From Pandoraea cepalis (lineage in GTDB: Bacteria; Pseudomonadota; Gammaproteobacteria; Burkholderiales; Burkholderiaceae), in the NCBI RefSeq assembly GCF_902459665.1, contig NZ_CABPSL010000016.1, positions 62,001-126,000 of the forward strand: a stretch of DNA of 64,000 nt. Direction: 5' to 3'. A program made the translations under genes and the position numbers. The notes below the pieces were generated by a model. The model searched no databases. It was not told the DNA's origin and saw only the letters and a list, made by a program, of their open reading frames with translations. This document shows, piece by piece, positions 28,713 through 37,648 of this stretch; within the stretch, counting starts at the first letter, position 1, and each line of letters begins with the position of its first letter.

Positions 28713-29363
28713 ATGCTTGACCGTGAAGGCTTTCGCCCGAACGTCGGCATCATCCTCTTAAACGCACGCAATGAAGTGTTCTGGGGCAAGCGGCTGGGCG
28801 AGCACTCCTGGCAGTTCCCGCAAGGCGGCATCAAGTACGGCGAAACGCCCGAACAAGCCATGTTCCGAGAATTGCACGAAGAAACCGGGCTAAAGCCAGA
28901 ACACGTCAAAATCATCGGTCGCACGCGCGACTGGCTGCGTTATGAGGTGCCGGACAAATTCATCAAGCGCGAAGTGCGCGGACATTACCGGGGCCAGAAG
29001 CAAATCTGGTTCCTGCTGCGCATGGTCGGTCGCGACTGCGATATCTGCCTGCGCGCGACCGAGCATCCGGAGTTCGATGCTTGGCGCTGGAACGAATATT
29101 GGGTGCCGCTCGACGCCGTGATCGAGTTCAAGCGCGAGGTCTACCAACTCGCGCTGAACGAGCTCTCGCGCTATCTGCGACGCTCGGCGGCGCGCGCGCA
29201 GCAGGATCGGCGACGCTTTCCGCGCGCCGGGGCCCGTGTCGGCGAATTGCCGCCGGGCGCGAGCATTGCGGATGACGACACCTGCGACGGCGGCAGTTGT
29301 GTCGACGAGGCCAGCGAAATGGCAGGTGCCGCCAGTGTCGGCACACCGCCTCGGGAGCACTGA
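28713..29363 (+). CDS. rppH: RNA pyrophosphohydrolase with C-terminal extension
   Basis: Removes pyrophosphate from 5'-triphosphate mRNA ends, starting RNase E-dependent decay. The Nudix box [20 protein letters not shown] at about residues 39-58 with its metal-binding glutamates is complete, and [11 protein letters not shown] and [14 protein letters not shown] are RppH-specific. The 216 residues exceed the 176 of E. coli RppH. The extra C-terminus contains a basic part and then an acidic patch with two cysteines, [14 protein letters not shown], of unknown role. It is divergent from proS and followed by a terminator. Confidence 0.94.
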   Translation: MLDREGFRPNVGIILLNARNEVFWGKRLGEHSWQFPQGGIKYGETPEQAMFRELHEETGLKPEHVKIIGRTRDWLRYEVPDKFIKREVRGHYRGQKQIWFLLRMVGRDCDICLRATEHPEFDAWRWNEYWVPLDAVIEFKREVYQLALNELSRYLRRSAARAQQDRRRFPRAGARVGELPPGASIADDDTCDGGSCVDEASEMAGAASVGTPPREH

Positions 29364-29396
29364 ACCGGGCCGCCGCCGGCGTGTCCCATCATCGGT

Positions 29397-29425
29397 CGCG
29401 GGCATCATGCCCGCGCCTTCCTTTT
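29397..29425 (+). terminator. Terminator of rppH
   Basis: CGCGGGCA at 29397-29404 pairs with TGCCCGCG at 29408-29415 around a 3-base loop, followed by the pyrimidine run CCTTCCTTTT. Confidence 0.65.
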
Positions 29426-29505
29426 GACCTGGCATCCTCCGGGATGCCGCGCGGATCGTCCGCTATCGTTGATCCGCCGCCCAACCGACTTCTCGATCCC
29501 ATTCC

Positions 29506-30084
29506 ATGCGTCTTTCCCTCGCTCGCCGCGCCCCGCGCCTGACCGCCCTGGCCCCTTTGGCCGCACTGGCGCTGATGACCGCCTGTAGCGGCATGATGCA
29601 GCCCGTCCAGGACTACGACGAATACATCGCCCAGCAGGAAGCCTCCAAGGGCAAGTGGAAGGAAGCTGAATTCACCCTGCCGGCGAAAGCCCCGCAAGAC
29701 GCCGATCTCGTGAGCTTCCCCACCCTGCCGAGCGCCACCCTCGACTACGCCATCGACACGAAGTCGGTGCAGGTGACGGACGACGGTGTAGTCCGCTACG
29801 TTGCCGTGATCCGCAGCAAGCAAGGGGCGCGCAACGTCTCGTTCGAAGGCATTCATTGCTCGTCGTTCGAGTCGCGTCTGTACGCAACGGGCCGACCGGA
29901 TGGCACATGGGTTGCGGCGCGCAACAGCGAATGGCGTCCGATTCGTCCGTATGGTGCAACCGCCTATCAGGGCATCCTGTTCCGCGACTATCTCTGCCGG
30001 GACAAGGCCCCATTGGGTGACGCCAAGGAAATCGTGCAGAACCTGCGCTACCCGAAGTTCGATCAAAACCAGAACTATCGTTAA
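29506..30084 (+). CDS. CNP1-like family lipoprotein
   Basis: A 192-residue precursor with an N-terminal signal peptide ending in the lipobox LMTAC (cysteine near residue 27), predicted to be a lipoprotein. The mature part has no known catalytic motif. It resembles the CNP1-like family, named after a cryptic neisserial protein and without an assigned function. A conserved cysteine pair, GIHCSSFES and RDYLCRDKA, may form a disulfide. The gene is alone on its strand and closed by a hairpin. Confidence 0.82.
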   Translation: MRLSLARRAPRLTALAPLAALALMTACSGMMQPVQDYDEYIAQQEASKGKWKEAEFTLPAKAPQDADLVSFPTLPSATLDYAIDTKSVQVTDDGVVRYVAVIRSKQGARNVSFEGIHCSSFESRLYATGRPDGTWVAARNSEWRPIRPYGATAYQGILFRDYLCRDKAPLGDAKEIVQNLRYPKFDQNQNYR

Positions 30085-30125
30085 GCCGCCGACGCACGGT
30101 CGATAACGATTGACCGTCGAGATGA

Positions 30126-30165
30126 AAAACGCCGGCCACGCAGTTCAAATGCGTGCCGGCGTTTT
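30126..30165. terminator. Bidirectional terminator between the CNP1-like gene and proB
   Basis: AAAACGCCGGC at 30126-30136 pairs with GCCGGCGTTTT at 30155-30165, with additional pairing of ACGC and GCGT in the loop. T-runs on each strand support two-way termination between convergent genes. Confidence 0.8.
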
Positions 30166-30202
30166 GTCTGTCAGGCGCGAGGCCATCGCCCCGCCGTGCG
30201 GC

Positions 30203-31336
30203 TCAGCGCAAGATCAGATTGTCGCGATGGATCAGCTCGGGCTCGTTCGCAAAGCCCAGCACCTGCTCGATGTCGCTGCTCGGGTGACGCCGAATCAGAC
30301 GCGCCTCCGAGGCGCTGTAATTCGACAGCCCGCGCGCGACTTCAAGGCCGCCCTCGTCCACGCAGGCAATCACTTCGCCGCGAGCAAACGTGCCTTCGAC
30401 ATCGATCACACCGATCGGCAGCAGGCTCTTGCCCTCTTGCGTCAGCTTCTTGCACGCGCCCGCATCGATCACCACGCGACCGCGCACCTGCAAATGATCG
30501 GCCATCCATTGCTTGCGGGCGGTGAGCACGGCCGTGCGCGCGACCAACTGCGTGCCGATGGCCTCGCCGCTCGCCAGACGCACAAGCACGTCGTCCTCGC
30601 GCCCCGACGCGATCACGGTATGCGCGCCGCTGGTCGCTGCGCGTTTGGCCGCCAGGATTTTCGTCAGCATGCCGCCGCGTCCGATATTGGTGCCCGCGCC
30701 ACCGGCCATCGCTTCGAGACGCTCGTCACCCGCATCGGCCTCGTGGACGAACTCGGCCTTGGGGTCCTTGCGCGGATCGGCCGTGTACAGGCCCGACTGA
30801 TCGGTCAGGATGACCAGTGCGTCGCCGTCGATCAGATTCGTCACGAGTGCGCCCAACGTGTCGTTATCGCCGAACTTGATTTCGTCGGTCACGACCGTGT
30901 CGTTCTCGTTGATGATCGGCACCACACCCAGACGGAGCAATGTGAGCAAGGTCGTTCGCGCGTTCAGATAGCGTTCGCGGTCGGCCAGATCGGCGTGCGT
31001 GAGCAGAATCTGCGCGGTGCGCACGCCGTGCTCGGCGAAGCGCGTCTCATAGACCTGCGCGAGGCCCATTTGTCCCACGGCCGCCGCCGCCTGTAATTCG
31101 TCGATGGCGGTCGGACGGCGCGCCCAGCCGAGGCGCTGCATGCCCTCGGCAATGGCACCCGAGCTGACGAGCACCACCTGCTTTGGCGGACGACCATCGC
31201 CACCATGCCGCAGCGCGGCGATCTGTTGTGCCCATCGCGCAATCGCGACATCGTCCAGCCCGCGACCGTCGTTGGTCACGAGACTGGATCCCACTTTCAC
31301 CACGAGCCGCTTGGCATCGGCGATGACCGAACGCAT
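30203..31336 (-). CDS. proB: Glutamate 5-kinase
   Basis: Phosphorylates glutamate to gamma-glutamyl phosphate, the first and feedback-regulated step of proline synthesis. The 377-residue protein starts [20 protein letters not shown], with the Gly-Ser nucleotide site. It continues with [11 protein letters not shown] and the substrate block [13 protein letters not shown] and [12 protein letters not shown]. After about residue 275 there is a C-terminal PUA domain, as in E. coli ProB. It follows obgE on the same strand after 112 bases, a common betaproteobacterial arrangement (obgE-proB). Confidence 0.96.
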   Translation of the reverse strand: MRSVIADAKRLVVKVGSSLVTNDGRGLDDVAIARWAQQIAALRHGGDGRPPKQVVLVSSGAIAEGMQRLGWARRPTAIDELQAAAAVGQMGLAQVYETRFAEHGVRTAQILLTHADLADRERYLNARTTLLTLLRLGVVPIINENDTVVTDEIKFGDNDTLGALVTNLIDGDALVILTDQSGLYTADPRKDPKAEFVHEADAGDERLEAMAGGAGTNIGRGGMLTKILAAKRAATSGAHTVIASGREDDVLVRLASGEAIGTQLVARTAVLTARKQWMADHLQVRGRVVIDAGACKKLTQEGKSLLPIGVIDVEGTFARGEVIACVDEGGLEVARGLSNYSASEARLIRRHPSSDIEQVLGFANEPELIHRDNLILR

Positions 31337-31448
31337 GGAACTGGATTCTCCTGCGATTGTATTGGGAAGTCGGCGCTATCGCAGCCGGATCGCTGGCATT
31401 GGCGCGATGACAGGCAGCGCCATCGCCAGCGTTTGAGTGAGACGGAGT

Positions 31449-32579
31449 TTACGCCTTTGGCGCGTCGTCCGGGGGCGTCTGCGGGGCGACGTCGGCCGCC
31501 GGGGCGGCACTGCCCGCGCGAAAACGCGGATCCTGCGCAGCGTCTTCCATCGCTTCTTCCACGGCACCGCGTTGTTGATACAAATACTCTTGCACGGCCA
31601 GACACAGCTTCTCGCAACCTTCGCCGGTCAAGGCGGAAATCTCGAACGTCGGGCCGTCCCAGGCGAAACGCTTCTGGAAGTCGGCAACGCGCTCGGCGCG
31701 TTCCGCTTCCGGCACCATGTCGACCTTGTTGAGCACCAGCCAACGCGGCTTCTGGAACAGTTCCTCGTCGTACTTCTGGAGCTCAAGGATGATGGCCTTG
31801 GCATCCGCCACCGGATCGACACCCTCGTCGAACGGCGCAATGTCCACGATGTGTAGCAACAGGCCCGTGCGTTGCAAGTGACGCAGGAACTGGTGACCGA
31901 GGCCGGCCCCATCGGCGGCGCCTTCGATCAGGCCGGGAATATCCGCAATCACGAAGCTCTTGCCCGGCGCGGTGCGCACGACCCCCAGATTGGGGTGCAG
32001 CGTCGTGAACGGATAATCGGCGATCTTCGGGCGCGCGTTCGACACCGAAGCGATGAACGTCGACTTGCCCGCGTTGGGCATGCCGAGCAGACCGACGTCT
32101 GCGAGCACCTTCAGCTCGAGCTGGAGCATGCGACGCTCGCCCGGCTTGCCGTCCGTCTTCTGACGGGGCGCGCGGTTCGTGCTCGACTTGAAATGGAGGT
32201 TGCCCAGACCGCCCGCGCCCCCTTGGGCGAGCACGACTTCCTGACCGTGTTCGGTCAGGTCGGCAATGGTCTCGCCGGTGTCCATGTCGCTGATGATGGT
32301 GCCGACCGGCATGCGCAGGTAGACATCCTCGCCCCCCTTGCCATAGCAATCTGCGCCTCGACCGGATTCCCCGTGCTTTGCGAGGTGTTTCCGCGCGTAG
32401 CGGTAATCGATCAGGGTGTTGATATTGCGATCCGCCACGGCAAACACGCTGCCGCCGCGACCGCCGTCGCCGCCGTCGGGTCCGCCGAACGGCACGAATT
32501 TCTCGCGGCGCATCGATGCCGAGCCGTTGCCGCCGTTCCCGGCGATCACCTCGATACGCGCTGCGTCAATGAATTTCAT
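31449..32579 (-). CDS. obgE: Obg family GTPase ObgE/CgtA
   Basis: An essential ribosome-associated GTPase linked to 50S maturation and stress signalling. The 376-residue protein has the glycine-rich Obg domain ([20 protein letters not shown], then [13 protein letters not shown]). The GTPase domain has P-loop GMPNAGKST at residues 166-174, the switch [14 protein letters not shown] and NKVD. The acidic/proline-rich C-terminal tail is variable in the family. It lies downstream of rplU-rpmA, but a strong terminator separates them, so obgE needs its own promoter or read-through. Confidence 0.97.
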   Translation of the reverse strand: MKFIDAARIEVIAGNGGNGSASMRREKFVPFGGPDGGDGGRGGSVFAVADRNINTLIDYRYARKHLAKHGESGRGADCYGKGGEDVYLRMPVGTIISDMDTGETIADLTEHGQEVVLAQGGAGGLGNLHFKSSTNRAPRQKTDGKPGERRMLQLELKVLADVGLLGMPNAGKSTFIASVSNARPKIADYPFTTLHPNLGVVRTAPGKSFVIADIPGLIEGAADGAGLGHQFLRHLQRTGLLLHIVDIAPFDEGVDPVADAKAIILELQKYDEELFQKPRWLVLNKVDMVPEAERAERVADFQKRFAWDGPTFEISALTGEGCEKLCLAVQEYLYQQRGAVEEAMEDAAQDPRFRAGSAAPAADVAPQTPPDDAPKA

Positions 32580-32682
32580 GGGGGTCCGTTCCGCTCAATC
32601 GACCGTCCGCAGACGATCCTAACACTGTGTAATGGCCCGACCGACGCGCAAAATGCTCGCCGCGCTCCGGCGGGAAAAACAA

Positions 32683-32712
32683 AAAAGGCTCCGCATGGGA
32701 GCGGAGCCTTTT
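32683..32712 (-). terminator. Terminator after rpmA
   Basis: AAAAGGCTCCGC at 32683-32694 pairs with GCGGAGCCTTTT at 32701-32712 around a 6-base loop. On the minus strand it ends in a run of T and lies 18 bases after the rpmA stop. Confidence 0.85.
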
Positions 32713-32730
32713 GGTGGCAAAAGGCTTAGC

Positions 32731-32991
32731 TTACGCTGCCGGCACCACGCTAACCACTTGCTTCTTCGCTGCGCCCTTGATGGCGAATTGCACATGGCCG
32801 TCGGCCAGTGCAAACAGCGTGTGGTCCTTACCAATACCGACATTTTCGCCGGCATGCATACGAGTACCACGTTGGCGAACGATGATGCCGCCAGCCAGGA
32901 TCGCCTGACCGCCGTACACCTTCACGCCGAGGCGCTTCGACTCTGAATCGCGGCCGTTACGGGACGATCCGCCTGCTTTTTTGTGTGCCAT
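32731..32991 (-). CDS. rpmA: 50S ribosomal protein L27
   Basis: A ribosomal protein near the peptidyl-transferase centre. The 86-residue protein starts [20 protein letters not shown], the classic L27 N-terminus without the Firmicute-type cleaved leader, and continues [18 protein letters not shown]. It follows rplU by 28 bases. Confidence 0.98.
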   Translation of the reverse strand: MAHKKAGGSSRNGRDSESKRLGVKVYGGQAILAGGIIVRQRGTRMHAGENVGIGKDHTLFALADGHVQFAIKGAAKKQVVSVVPAA

Positions 32992-33019
32992 GACTTAACT
33001 CCTTACCTAGCTCGATCGA

Positions 33020-33331
33020 TTAGCCGTTGATGCTGTCGATACGCAGCTCGGTGTAGTTTTGGCGATGGCCTTGACGCTTTTGGTAGTGCTTGCGACGGCG
33101 CATCTTGAAAATCTTCACCTTGGGGTGACGACCCTGGGCGATAACGGTAGCCTTGACGGAAGCCCCACTGACCAACGGCGCACCGAACTTAATCGATTCG
33201 CCCTCGCCTACGGCGAGAACCTGGTCGATGGTGATTTCAGCGCCAATGTCAGCCGGTATCTGTTCTACTTTAAGTTTTTCGCCAGCAGCAACCTTATATT
33301 GCTTGCCGCCGGTTTTTATGACCGCGTACAT
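33020..33331 (-). CDS. rplU: 50S ribosomal protein L21
   Basis: A large-subunit ribosomal protein binding 23S rRNA. The 103-residue protein starts [14 protein letters not shown] and ends with [14 protein letters not shown], both typical of L21. It is first in the rplU-rpmA unit, behind a near-perfect promoter with a roughly 143-base leader. Confidence 0.98.
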   Translation of the reverse strand: MYAVIKTGGKQYKVAAGEKLKVEQIPADIGAEITIDQVLAVGEGESIKFGAPLVSGASVKATVIAQGRHPKVKIFKMRRRKHYQKRQGHRQNYTELRIDSING

Positions 33332-33474
33332 TGTTGAACCTCACTCATAAACAAGAGAATTTTCCGCGCAGGCCGAGGGTCCCGAAAGGACTCGACTTAC
33401 CAGCCCATCGCACCGCCGCAGACCGTCATACCTAGGTATTCTCGGACTTGTCGCAACGAATGCGCGCACGAAAA
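33332..33474 (-). promoter_or_regulatory. Long 5' leader of rplU-rpmA
   Basis: From the predicted transcription start near 33474 to the rplU ATG there are about 143 bases with no gene. The leader contains a perfect 12-base palindrome, ATACCTAGGTAT (33428-33439), and a GUCC/GGGAC-type hairpin. This suggests, but does not show, autogenous control as known for other ribosomal-protein leaders. Confidence 0.45.
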
Positions 33475-33480
33475 GCGGGA

Positions 33481-33509
33481 ATTATACAGACTTTCTCCTT
33501 TTGCGTCAA
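33481..33509 (-). promoter_or_regulatory. Strong sigma-70 promoter of rplU-rpmA
   Basis: On the minus strand TTGACG (33504-33509) and TATAAT (33481-33486) are exactly 17 bases apart. The -10 is perfect and the -35 five of six, making this the best promoter in the window. Confidence 0.8.
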
Positions 33510-33569
33510 AGACTTCCGTGAAACCTGTCAAACCGCGGGGCTGGTCCCCGAAAGTCGCCGCGCCCACTA

Positions 33570-33575
33570 TATAAT
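33570..33575 (+). promoter_or_regulatory. Candidate -10 box for ispB
   Basis: TATAAT at 33570-33575, divergent from the rplU promoter and 34 bases before the proposed ispB start. No matching -35 is evident. Confidence 0.4.
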
Positions 33576-33608
33576 TTGGGGCGAAATTTTCCTCACCCGA
33601 GCCTTGTC

Positions 33609-34589
33609 TTGACTGCTTCGACTTCTTCCCAGAACGTACTGGCCGCCATCGCCGACGACATGCGTGCCGTCGACCAGCTTATCCGCCACCGGCTGGCCTC
33701 CGAGGTGGTCCTGATCAATCAGATCTCGGAATACATCATCAATTCGGGCGGCAAACGGCTGCGCCCGGCGTTGCTGCTGCTCGTGTCCGGTGCGCTTGGC
33801 GTGAGCTCACCGCATCGCTTCGAGTTGGCGGCGGTCATCGAGTTCATTCATACCTCGACACTGCTTCACGACGACGTCGTCGACGAATCCGACCTGCGTC
33901 GCGGCAAGCAAACGGCGAATGCGCTGTTCGGCAACGCGGCTTCGGTATTGGTGGGCGACTTCCTGTATTCACGCTCCTTCGAAATGATGGTGAGCGTGGA
34001 CAACATGCGCGTGATGCAAATTCTCGCGCGCGCCACCAACGTGATTGCCGAAGGCGAAGTGTTGCAGTTGCTGAACATGCACGACCCGGACGTCGACGAA
34101 GCGCGCTATCTGCAGGTCATCCAGTACAAGACGGCCACGCTATTCGAAGCGGCAACGCAACTCGCTGCCGTGCTCGCCAACGCCGACGCGCAAACCGAAG
34201 CAGCCGTGCGCGAATACGGCGGACGTCTCGGCACCGCATTCCAGTTGATGGACGATTGGCTCGACTACGCAGGCGACACCGACGCGATGGGCAAGAACGC
34301 CGGCGACGATCTGCGCGAGGGCAAGCCGACGCTGCCGCTCATTCACGTGCTGCAACATGGCACCGACGACGAGCGCGCACTCGTGCGTGAAGCCATCGAG
34401 AATGGCGGCACCGACAAGTTCGCACCGATCCTCGCCGCGATCACGCGCACGGGCGCGCTCGATTACACGCTGGCACGTGCCAAGGAAGAAGCCGACGCTG
34501 CGGCACAAACAATTTCAGCGCTACCCTCTTCCCAATACAAAAATAGCCTGCTAGAATTGTGTTCTTACTCGATAGCGCGACGCACTTAA
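33609..34589 (+). CDS. ispB: Octaprenyl (polyprenyl) diphosphate synthase
   Basis: Extends farnesyl diphosphate to the octaprenyl chain of ubiquinone. The protein is about 326 residues from the TTG at 33609, which begins TASTSSQNVLAAIADDM like homologues. An in-frame TTG at 33576 would overlap the -10 box, and the first ATG is at 33660. Motifs are GGKRLRPALLLL, the first aspartate-rich motif LLHDDVVDESDLRRG and the second QLMDDWLDYAGD. It is followed by tRNA-Pro. Chain length is inferred from the family, since betaproteobacteria typically make ubiquinone-8. Confidence 0.93.
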   Translation: MTASTSSQNVLAAIADDMRAVDQLIRHRLASEVVLINQISEYIINSGGKRLRPALLLLVSGALGVSSPHRFELAAVIEFIHTSTLLHDDVVDESDLRRGKQTANALFGNAASVLVGDFLYSRSFEMMVSVDNMRVMQILARATNVIAEGEVLQLLNMHDPDVDEARYLQVIQYKTATLFEAATQLAAVLANADAQTEAAVREYGGRLGTAFQLMDDWLDYAGDTDAMGKNAGDDLREGKPTLPLIHVLQHGTDDERALVREAIENGGTDKFAPILAAITRTGALDYTLARAKEEADAAAQTISALPSSQYKNSLLELCSYSIARRT

Positions 34590-34612
34590 CGGCGAAGTAG
34601 CAGTATCGAAAG

Positions 34613-34689
34613 CGGGGTGTAGCTTAGCCTGGTAGAGCGCTACGTTCGGGACGTAGAGGCCGGAGGTTCGAATCCTCTCACCCCGACCA
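34613..34689 (+). tRNA. tRNA-Pro (anticodon CGG)
   Basis: The cloverleaf folds fully. The acceptor stem CGGGGTG pairs with CACCCCG. The D arm carries the AGCCTGGTA loop. The anticodon stem CTACG/CGTAG encloses TTCGGGA, with anticodon CGG at 34647-34649. The T arm GGAGG-TTCGAAT-CCTCT follows. The 3' CCA is encoded. It reads proline CCG codons. A terminator follows at once. Confidence 0.97.
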
Positions 34690-34715
34690 GAATTACCTTT
34701 GCTTGCGAGCAAAGC

Positions 34716-34748
34716 AAAAAACCGCCGGACGTGTCCGGCGGTTTTTTT
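34716..34748 (+). terminator. Terminator after tRNA-Pro
   Basis: CCGCCGGA at 34722-34729 pairs with TCCGGCGG at 34734-34741, extended by the A-run before and the seven-T run after. It closes the tRNA transcript. A small CTTTGCT/AGCAAAG hairpin at 34697-34714 precedes it. Confidence 0.9.
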
Positions 34749-34874
34749 ATGCCTGTTGCACGCGTCATCGACGCATCATCGCGATGCGTCCAGGCATCGA
34801 ATCGCTTGGCGTCCAACGCATCAGGCTTGTACAGCGCACCCGGTGCCCAACGCGGCCGACCGCCGCATCCCCTC

Positions 34875-34883
34875 TGCTATAGT
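34875..34883 (+). promoter_or_regulatory. Extended -10 promoter for the HlyC/CorC gene
   Basis: TGCTATAGT gives an extended -10 (TG-n-TATAGT). It lies about 45 bases before the proposed start; no -35 is required by this class and none is clear. Confidence 0.45.
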
Positions 34884-34928
34884 GGCAACTCATTGCCACC
34901 CGCCCGTGCCATTTGCGCACCCAAACGC

Positions 34929-36221
34929 TTGGAAGCCCTACCCTTGTGGGCGCAGATTTGCGCCGTCGCCCTCCTGATCATCTGCTCGGGATTCTTTTCC
35001 ATTTCCGAAACGAGCATGATGGCGCTCAACCGCCATCGCCTGAAACACCTCGTCCGGATGAACGCGCACGGTGCCAGGACAACGCAAGGCCTGCTCGCTC
35101 GCACCGAAGACCTGCTCTCGACGATTCTCGTCGGCAATAACGTCATCAATACCGTCGTCCCCGTGCTCACCACGTCGATCGCGGTGCGCTACTTTGGCAA
35201 CGACGCAATCACGCTCTCGGTCGCAACGGCACTCATCGCGCTGCTCATCATCATCTTTGCCGAGATCGGGCCGAAGATCGTCGGTGCGACGTATCCCGAA
35301 CGCATTGCTCTGCCGACGAGCCGATTGCTCAAGCCGATCGTGACGCTGGCCGCGCCGCTCGTGTGGGTGCTCAACGGCTTCGTGCGCGGCATGCTGCGCG
35401 TGCTGCGCATCGACACACGTCGCGCAGCCGGCGAAGTTCGTCTCACGACGGAAGAACTGCGCACCATCGTGCTCGAGGCCAGCAACTACATGCCGACCAA
35501 GCCGCGCAGTGTGCTGCTCAATCTGCTCGATCTCGAAAACATCGCGGTCGACGACGTGATGGTGCCGCGCGCGCGCATCGAGGCACTCGACATCTCGGCA
35601 CCGCTCGACACGCTGCTCTCGCAGCTCGCGACCTGCTATCACAACAAGCTGCCGGTCTACGACGGCGACATCGATCGCGTCATCGGCATTCTGCCGGTGC
35701 GCCGCACGCTGGCCGCCCTGCAACACCCGGACGATCTCTCGGCCGACACGTTGCGCGCGTTGCTCGTCGAGCCGTATTTCATCCCGAGCGACACGCCCGC
35801 GTTGCGGCAACTGCAGTATTTCCAGGAGAACCATCGGCGCATCGGGCTGGTCGTCAACGAATACGGCGAAGTCGAAGGACTGCTCACCACCGAGGACATC
35901 ATCGAGGAACTCATCGGCGAGTTCACGACGAGCATGCCGGGTACGGGGGGGAGCCGGTCAGGCTGGACCTCGGATGACGATTGCCTGGTCAGCGGCGGCG
36001 TAGGGCTGCGCGACCTGAATCGCCGGCTGAACCTGCATTTGCCGACCGACGGTCCGAAGACGCTCAATGGTTTGATCCTCGAAGTGCTGCGCGAGATTCC
36101 CGAGGCCACCGTCAGCCTCGAGATCAGCGGCGTTCGCATGGAAATCGTGCAAATCGACAATCAGGCGATCAAAATGGTGCGCCTGTTCAAGCCGGGCACA
36201 CGAACGCCGTCGCAGGATTGA
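34929..36221 (+). CDS. HlyC/CorC family transporter-associated membrane protein (CNNM-CBS-CorC)
   Basis: A membrane protein with an N-terminal CNNM (DUF21) domain of four hydrophobic helices starting LWAQICAVALLIICSGFFSI and the SETSMMALNRHRL signature. Paired CBS domains follow (DVMVPRARIEALDIS and later VVNEYGEVEGLLTTEDIIEEL), then a C-terminal CorC/HlyC transporter-associated domain (DLNRRLNLHLPTDGPKTLNG). Family members relate to magnesium/cobalt efflux; the ion here is inferred. No ATG start fits. The TTG at 34929 gives the homologous N-terminus of about 430 residues, whereas the ATG at 34738 lies in the tRNA terminator's T-run. Confidence 0.85.
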   Translation: MEALPLWAQICAVALLIICSGFFSISETSMMALNRHRLKHLVRMNAHGARTTQGLLARTEDLLSTILVGNNVINTVVPVLTTSIAVRYFGNDAITLSVATALIALLIIIFAEIGPKIVGATYPERIALPTSRLLKPIVTLAAPLVWVLNGFVRGMLRVLRIDTRRAAGEVRLTTEELRTIVLEASNYMPTKPRSVLLNLLDLENIAVDDVMVPRARIEALDISAPLDTLLSQLATCYHNKLPVYDGDIDRVIGILPVRRTLAALQHPDDLSADTLRALLVEPYFIPSDTPALRQLQYFQENHRRIGLVVNEYGEVEGLLTTEDIIEELIGEFTTSMPGTGGSRSGWTSDDDCLVSGGVGLRDLNRRLNLHLPTDGPKTLNGLILEVLREIPEATVSLEISGVRMEIVQIDNQAIKMVRLFKPGTRTPSQD

Positions 36222-36334
36222 GTCGCCGTCGTTCACTGCACGTGACACCCGCCCATTTTTCGGGCAATTCCGATTGAGCCGCTCCAGGGTTTTGACGAGA
36301 CTGACGTTTCACGCAGCACTCGTCAGACCCTGTC

Positions 36335-37531
36335 ATGTCATTTCATTCTTCTGAATTCTCCGCCACGGCGACAGCCACCGAGCCGCTCGCCGCCACGTCG
36401 CGCGCACCGCTCGACGCCAGCACCCCCTTGCAGTTTCTCGAACAGATGCTGGGCGAGGCGGTTCGGGCTGGCGCGTCCGATGTCCACTTCGAACCGATGG
36501 CACAACGCTTTCGCATTCGACTGCGGATCGACGGCCAACTTTACGAGCACTGCGATGTGCCGCTGCCGTGGCGCGACATGCTCGTCTCACGCCTGAAGGT
36601 GCTGGCCAATCTGGATATCGCCCAGAAGCGTCTGCCGCAGGACGGGCGCATGGTGTGGCGCGAAGCGGGCGAACCCGTGGAGTGCCGCGTCAGCGCATTG
36701 CCCACGCTGCACGGCGAGAAGCTTGTCGTGCGCCTGCTCGATGGCGCGAAGGTTCCGCTCTCGCTGGAAGGACTCGGCTACACACCAAAGCAGTACCTCG
36801 CGCTCACGCGCGCCATTGCTCGACCACACGGCATGATTCTGCTGACCGGCCCAACCGGCAGCGGCAAGACCGTCTCACTTTACAGTTGCCTCAAGCGTCT
36901 CAACGACACCTCGCGCAATATCGTCACCATCGAAGACCCGGTCGAAATCCGCTTGCCAGGGGTCACGCAGGTCAATCTCAACGAGCGCGCCGGGCTCGAC
37001 TTCGCGACCGCCTTGCGCGCGTTTCTTCGACAGGATCCCGACGTGCTCGTCGTCGGCGAGATTCGCGATACCCAAACCGCCGAGATCGCAGTGCAGGCGG
37101 CACAGACGGGACACCTCGTATTCGCAACCGTCCACGCGAACGACGCGACGAGCACACTCGCCCGACTGTTCGATCTCGGGGTCGCACCGTTCAATCTGTC
37201 GTCGACGCTGCTGCTCATCAGCGCACAGCGCTTGCTCAGGCGTCGGTGCCCGGCGGGTTGCGAACCCGGTCGTGCGCCAGAGGACATCGCCCGGGCCGGC
37301 CCGCCGTGCATGCGCTGTCACGGCACCGGCTTCGCCGGGCGCATTGGTGCGTTCCAGGTCATGCCGATCAGCGCGACGCAGGCGAGCAACATTGCACAGG
37401 CCCGAAGCCCGCACGCACTCGCGGCGCAAGCGCAGCGCGAAGGTGTCATGACCCTGCGCGAAGCCGGTCTCTGGCATTGCGCGACAGGCACCGTAAGCGA
37501 GGAGGATGTCGATGCGACGACGCCCGCCTGA
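36335..37531 (+). CDS. pilB: GspE/PilB-type assembly ATPase, short form
   Basis: Powers extension of a type IV pilus or type II secretion pseudopilus. At 398 residues it lacks the roughly 150-residue N-terminal MshEN/N1 domain of typical PilB. What remains shows GASDVHFEPM (N2E), Walker A GPTGSGKT at residues 172-179, the aspartate box TIEDPVEIRLPGVTQVN, Walker B DPDVLVVGEIRD, the histidine box TGHLVFATVHAND and a tetracysteine zinc motif from CPAGCE to PCMRCHGTG. It leads the pilB-pilC-pilD-coaE group. The domain loss may be normal in close relatives; I cannot check. Confidence 0.9.
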   Translation: MSFHSSEFSATATATEPLAATSRAPLDASTPLQFLEQMLGEAVRAGASDVHFEPMAQRFRIRLRIDGQLYEHCDVPLPWRDMLVSRLKVLANLDIAQKRLPQDGRMVWREAGEPVECRVSALPTLHGEKLVVRLLDGAKVPLSLEGLGYTPKQYLALTRAIARPHGMILLTGPTGSGKTVSLYSCLKRLNDTSRNIVTIEDPVEIRLPGVTQVNLNERAGLDFATALRAFLRQDPDVLVVGEIRDTQTAEIAVQAAQTGHLVFATVHANDATSTLARLFDLGVAPFNLSSTLLLISAQRLLRRRCPAGCEPGRAPEDIARAGPPCMRCHGTGFAGRIGAFQVMPISATQASNIAQARSPHALAAQAQREGVMTLREAGLWHCATGTVSEEDVDATTPA

Positions 37532-37648
37532 TGCTCATCTACCGCGCGCGCGGACTAACACGTCGATGCCATCGGCACATGCCGCGTGCCAGGCCGCAGT
37601 AGGGTCGAGCCGCCTATCGCCGCGCGTCACAACGCGCAGGGGTGAACC

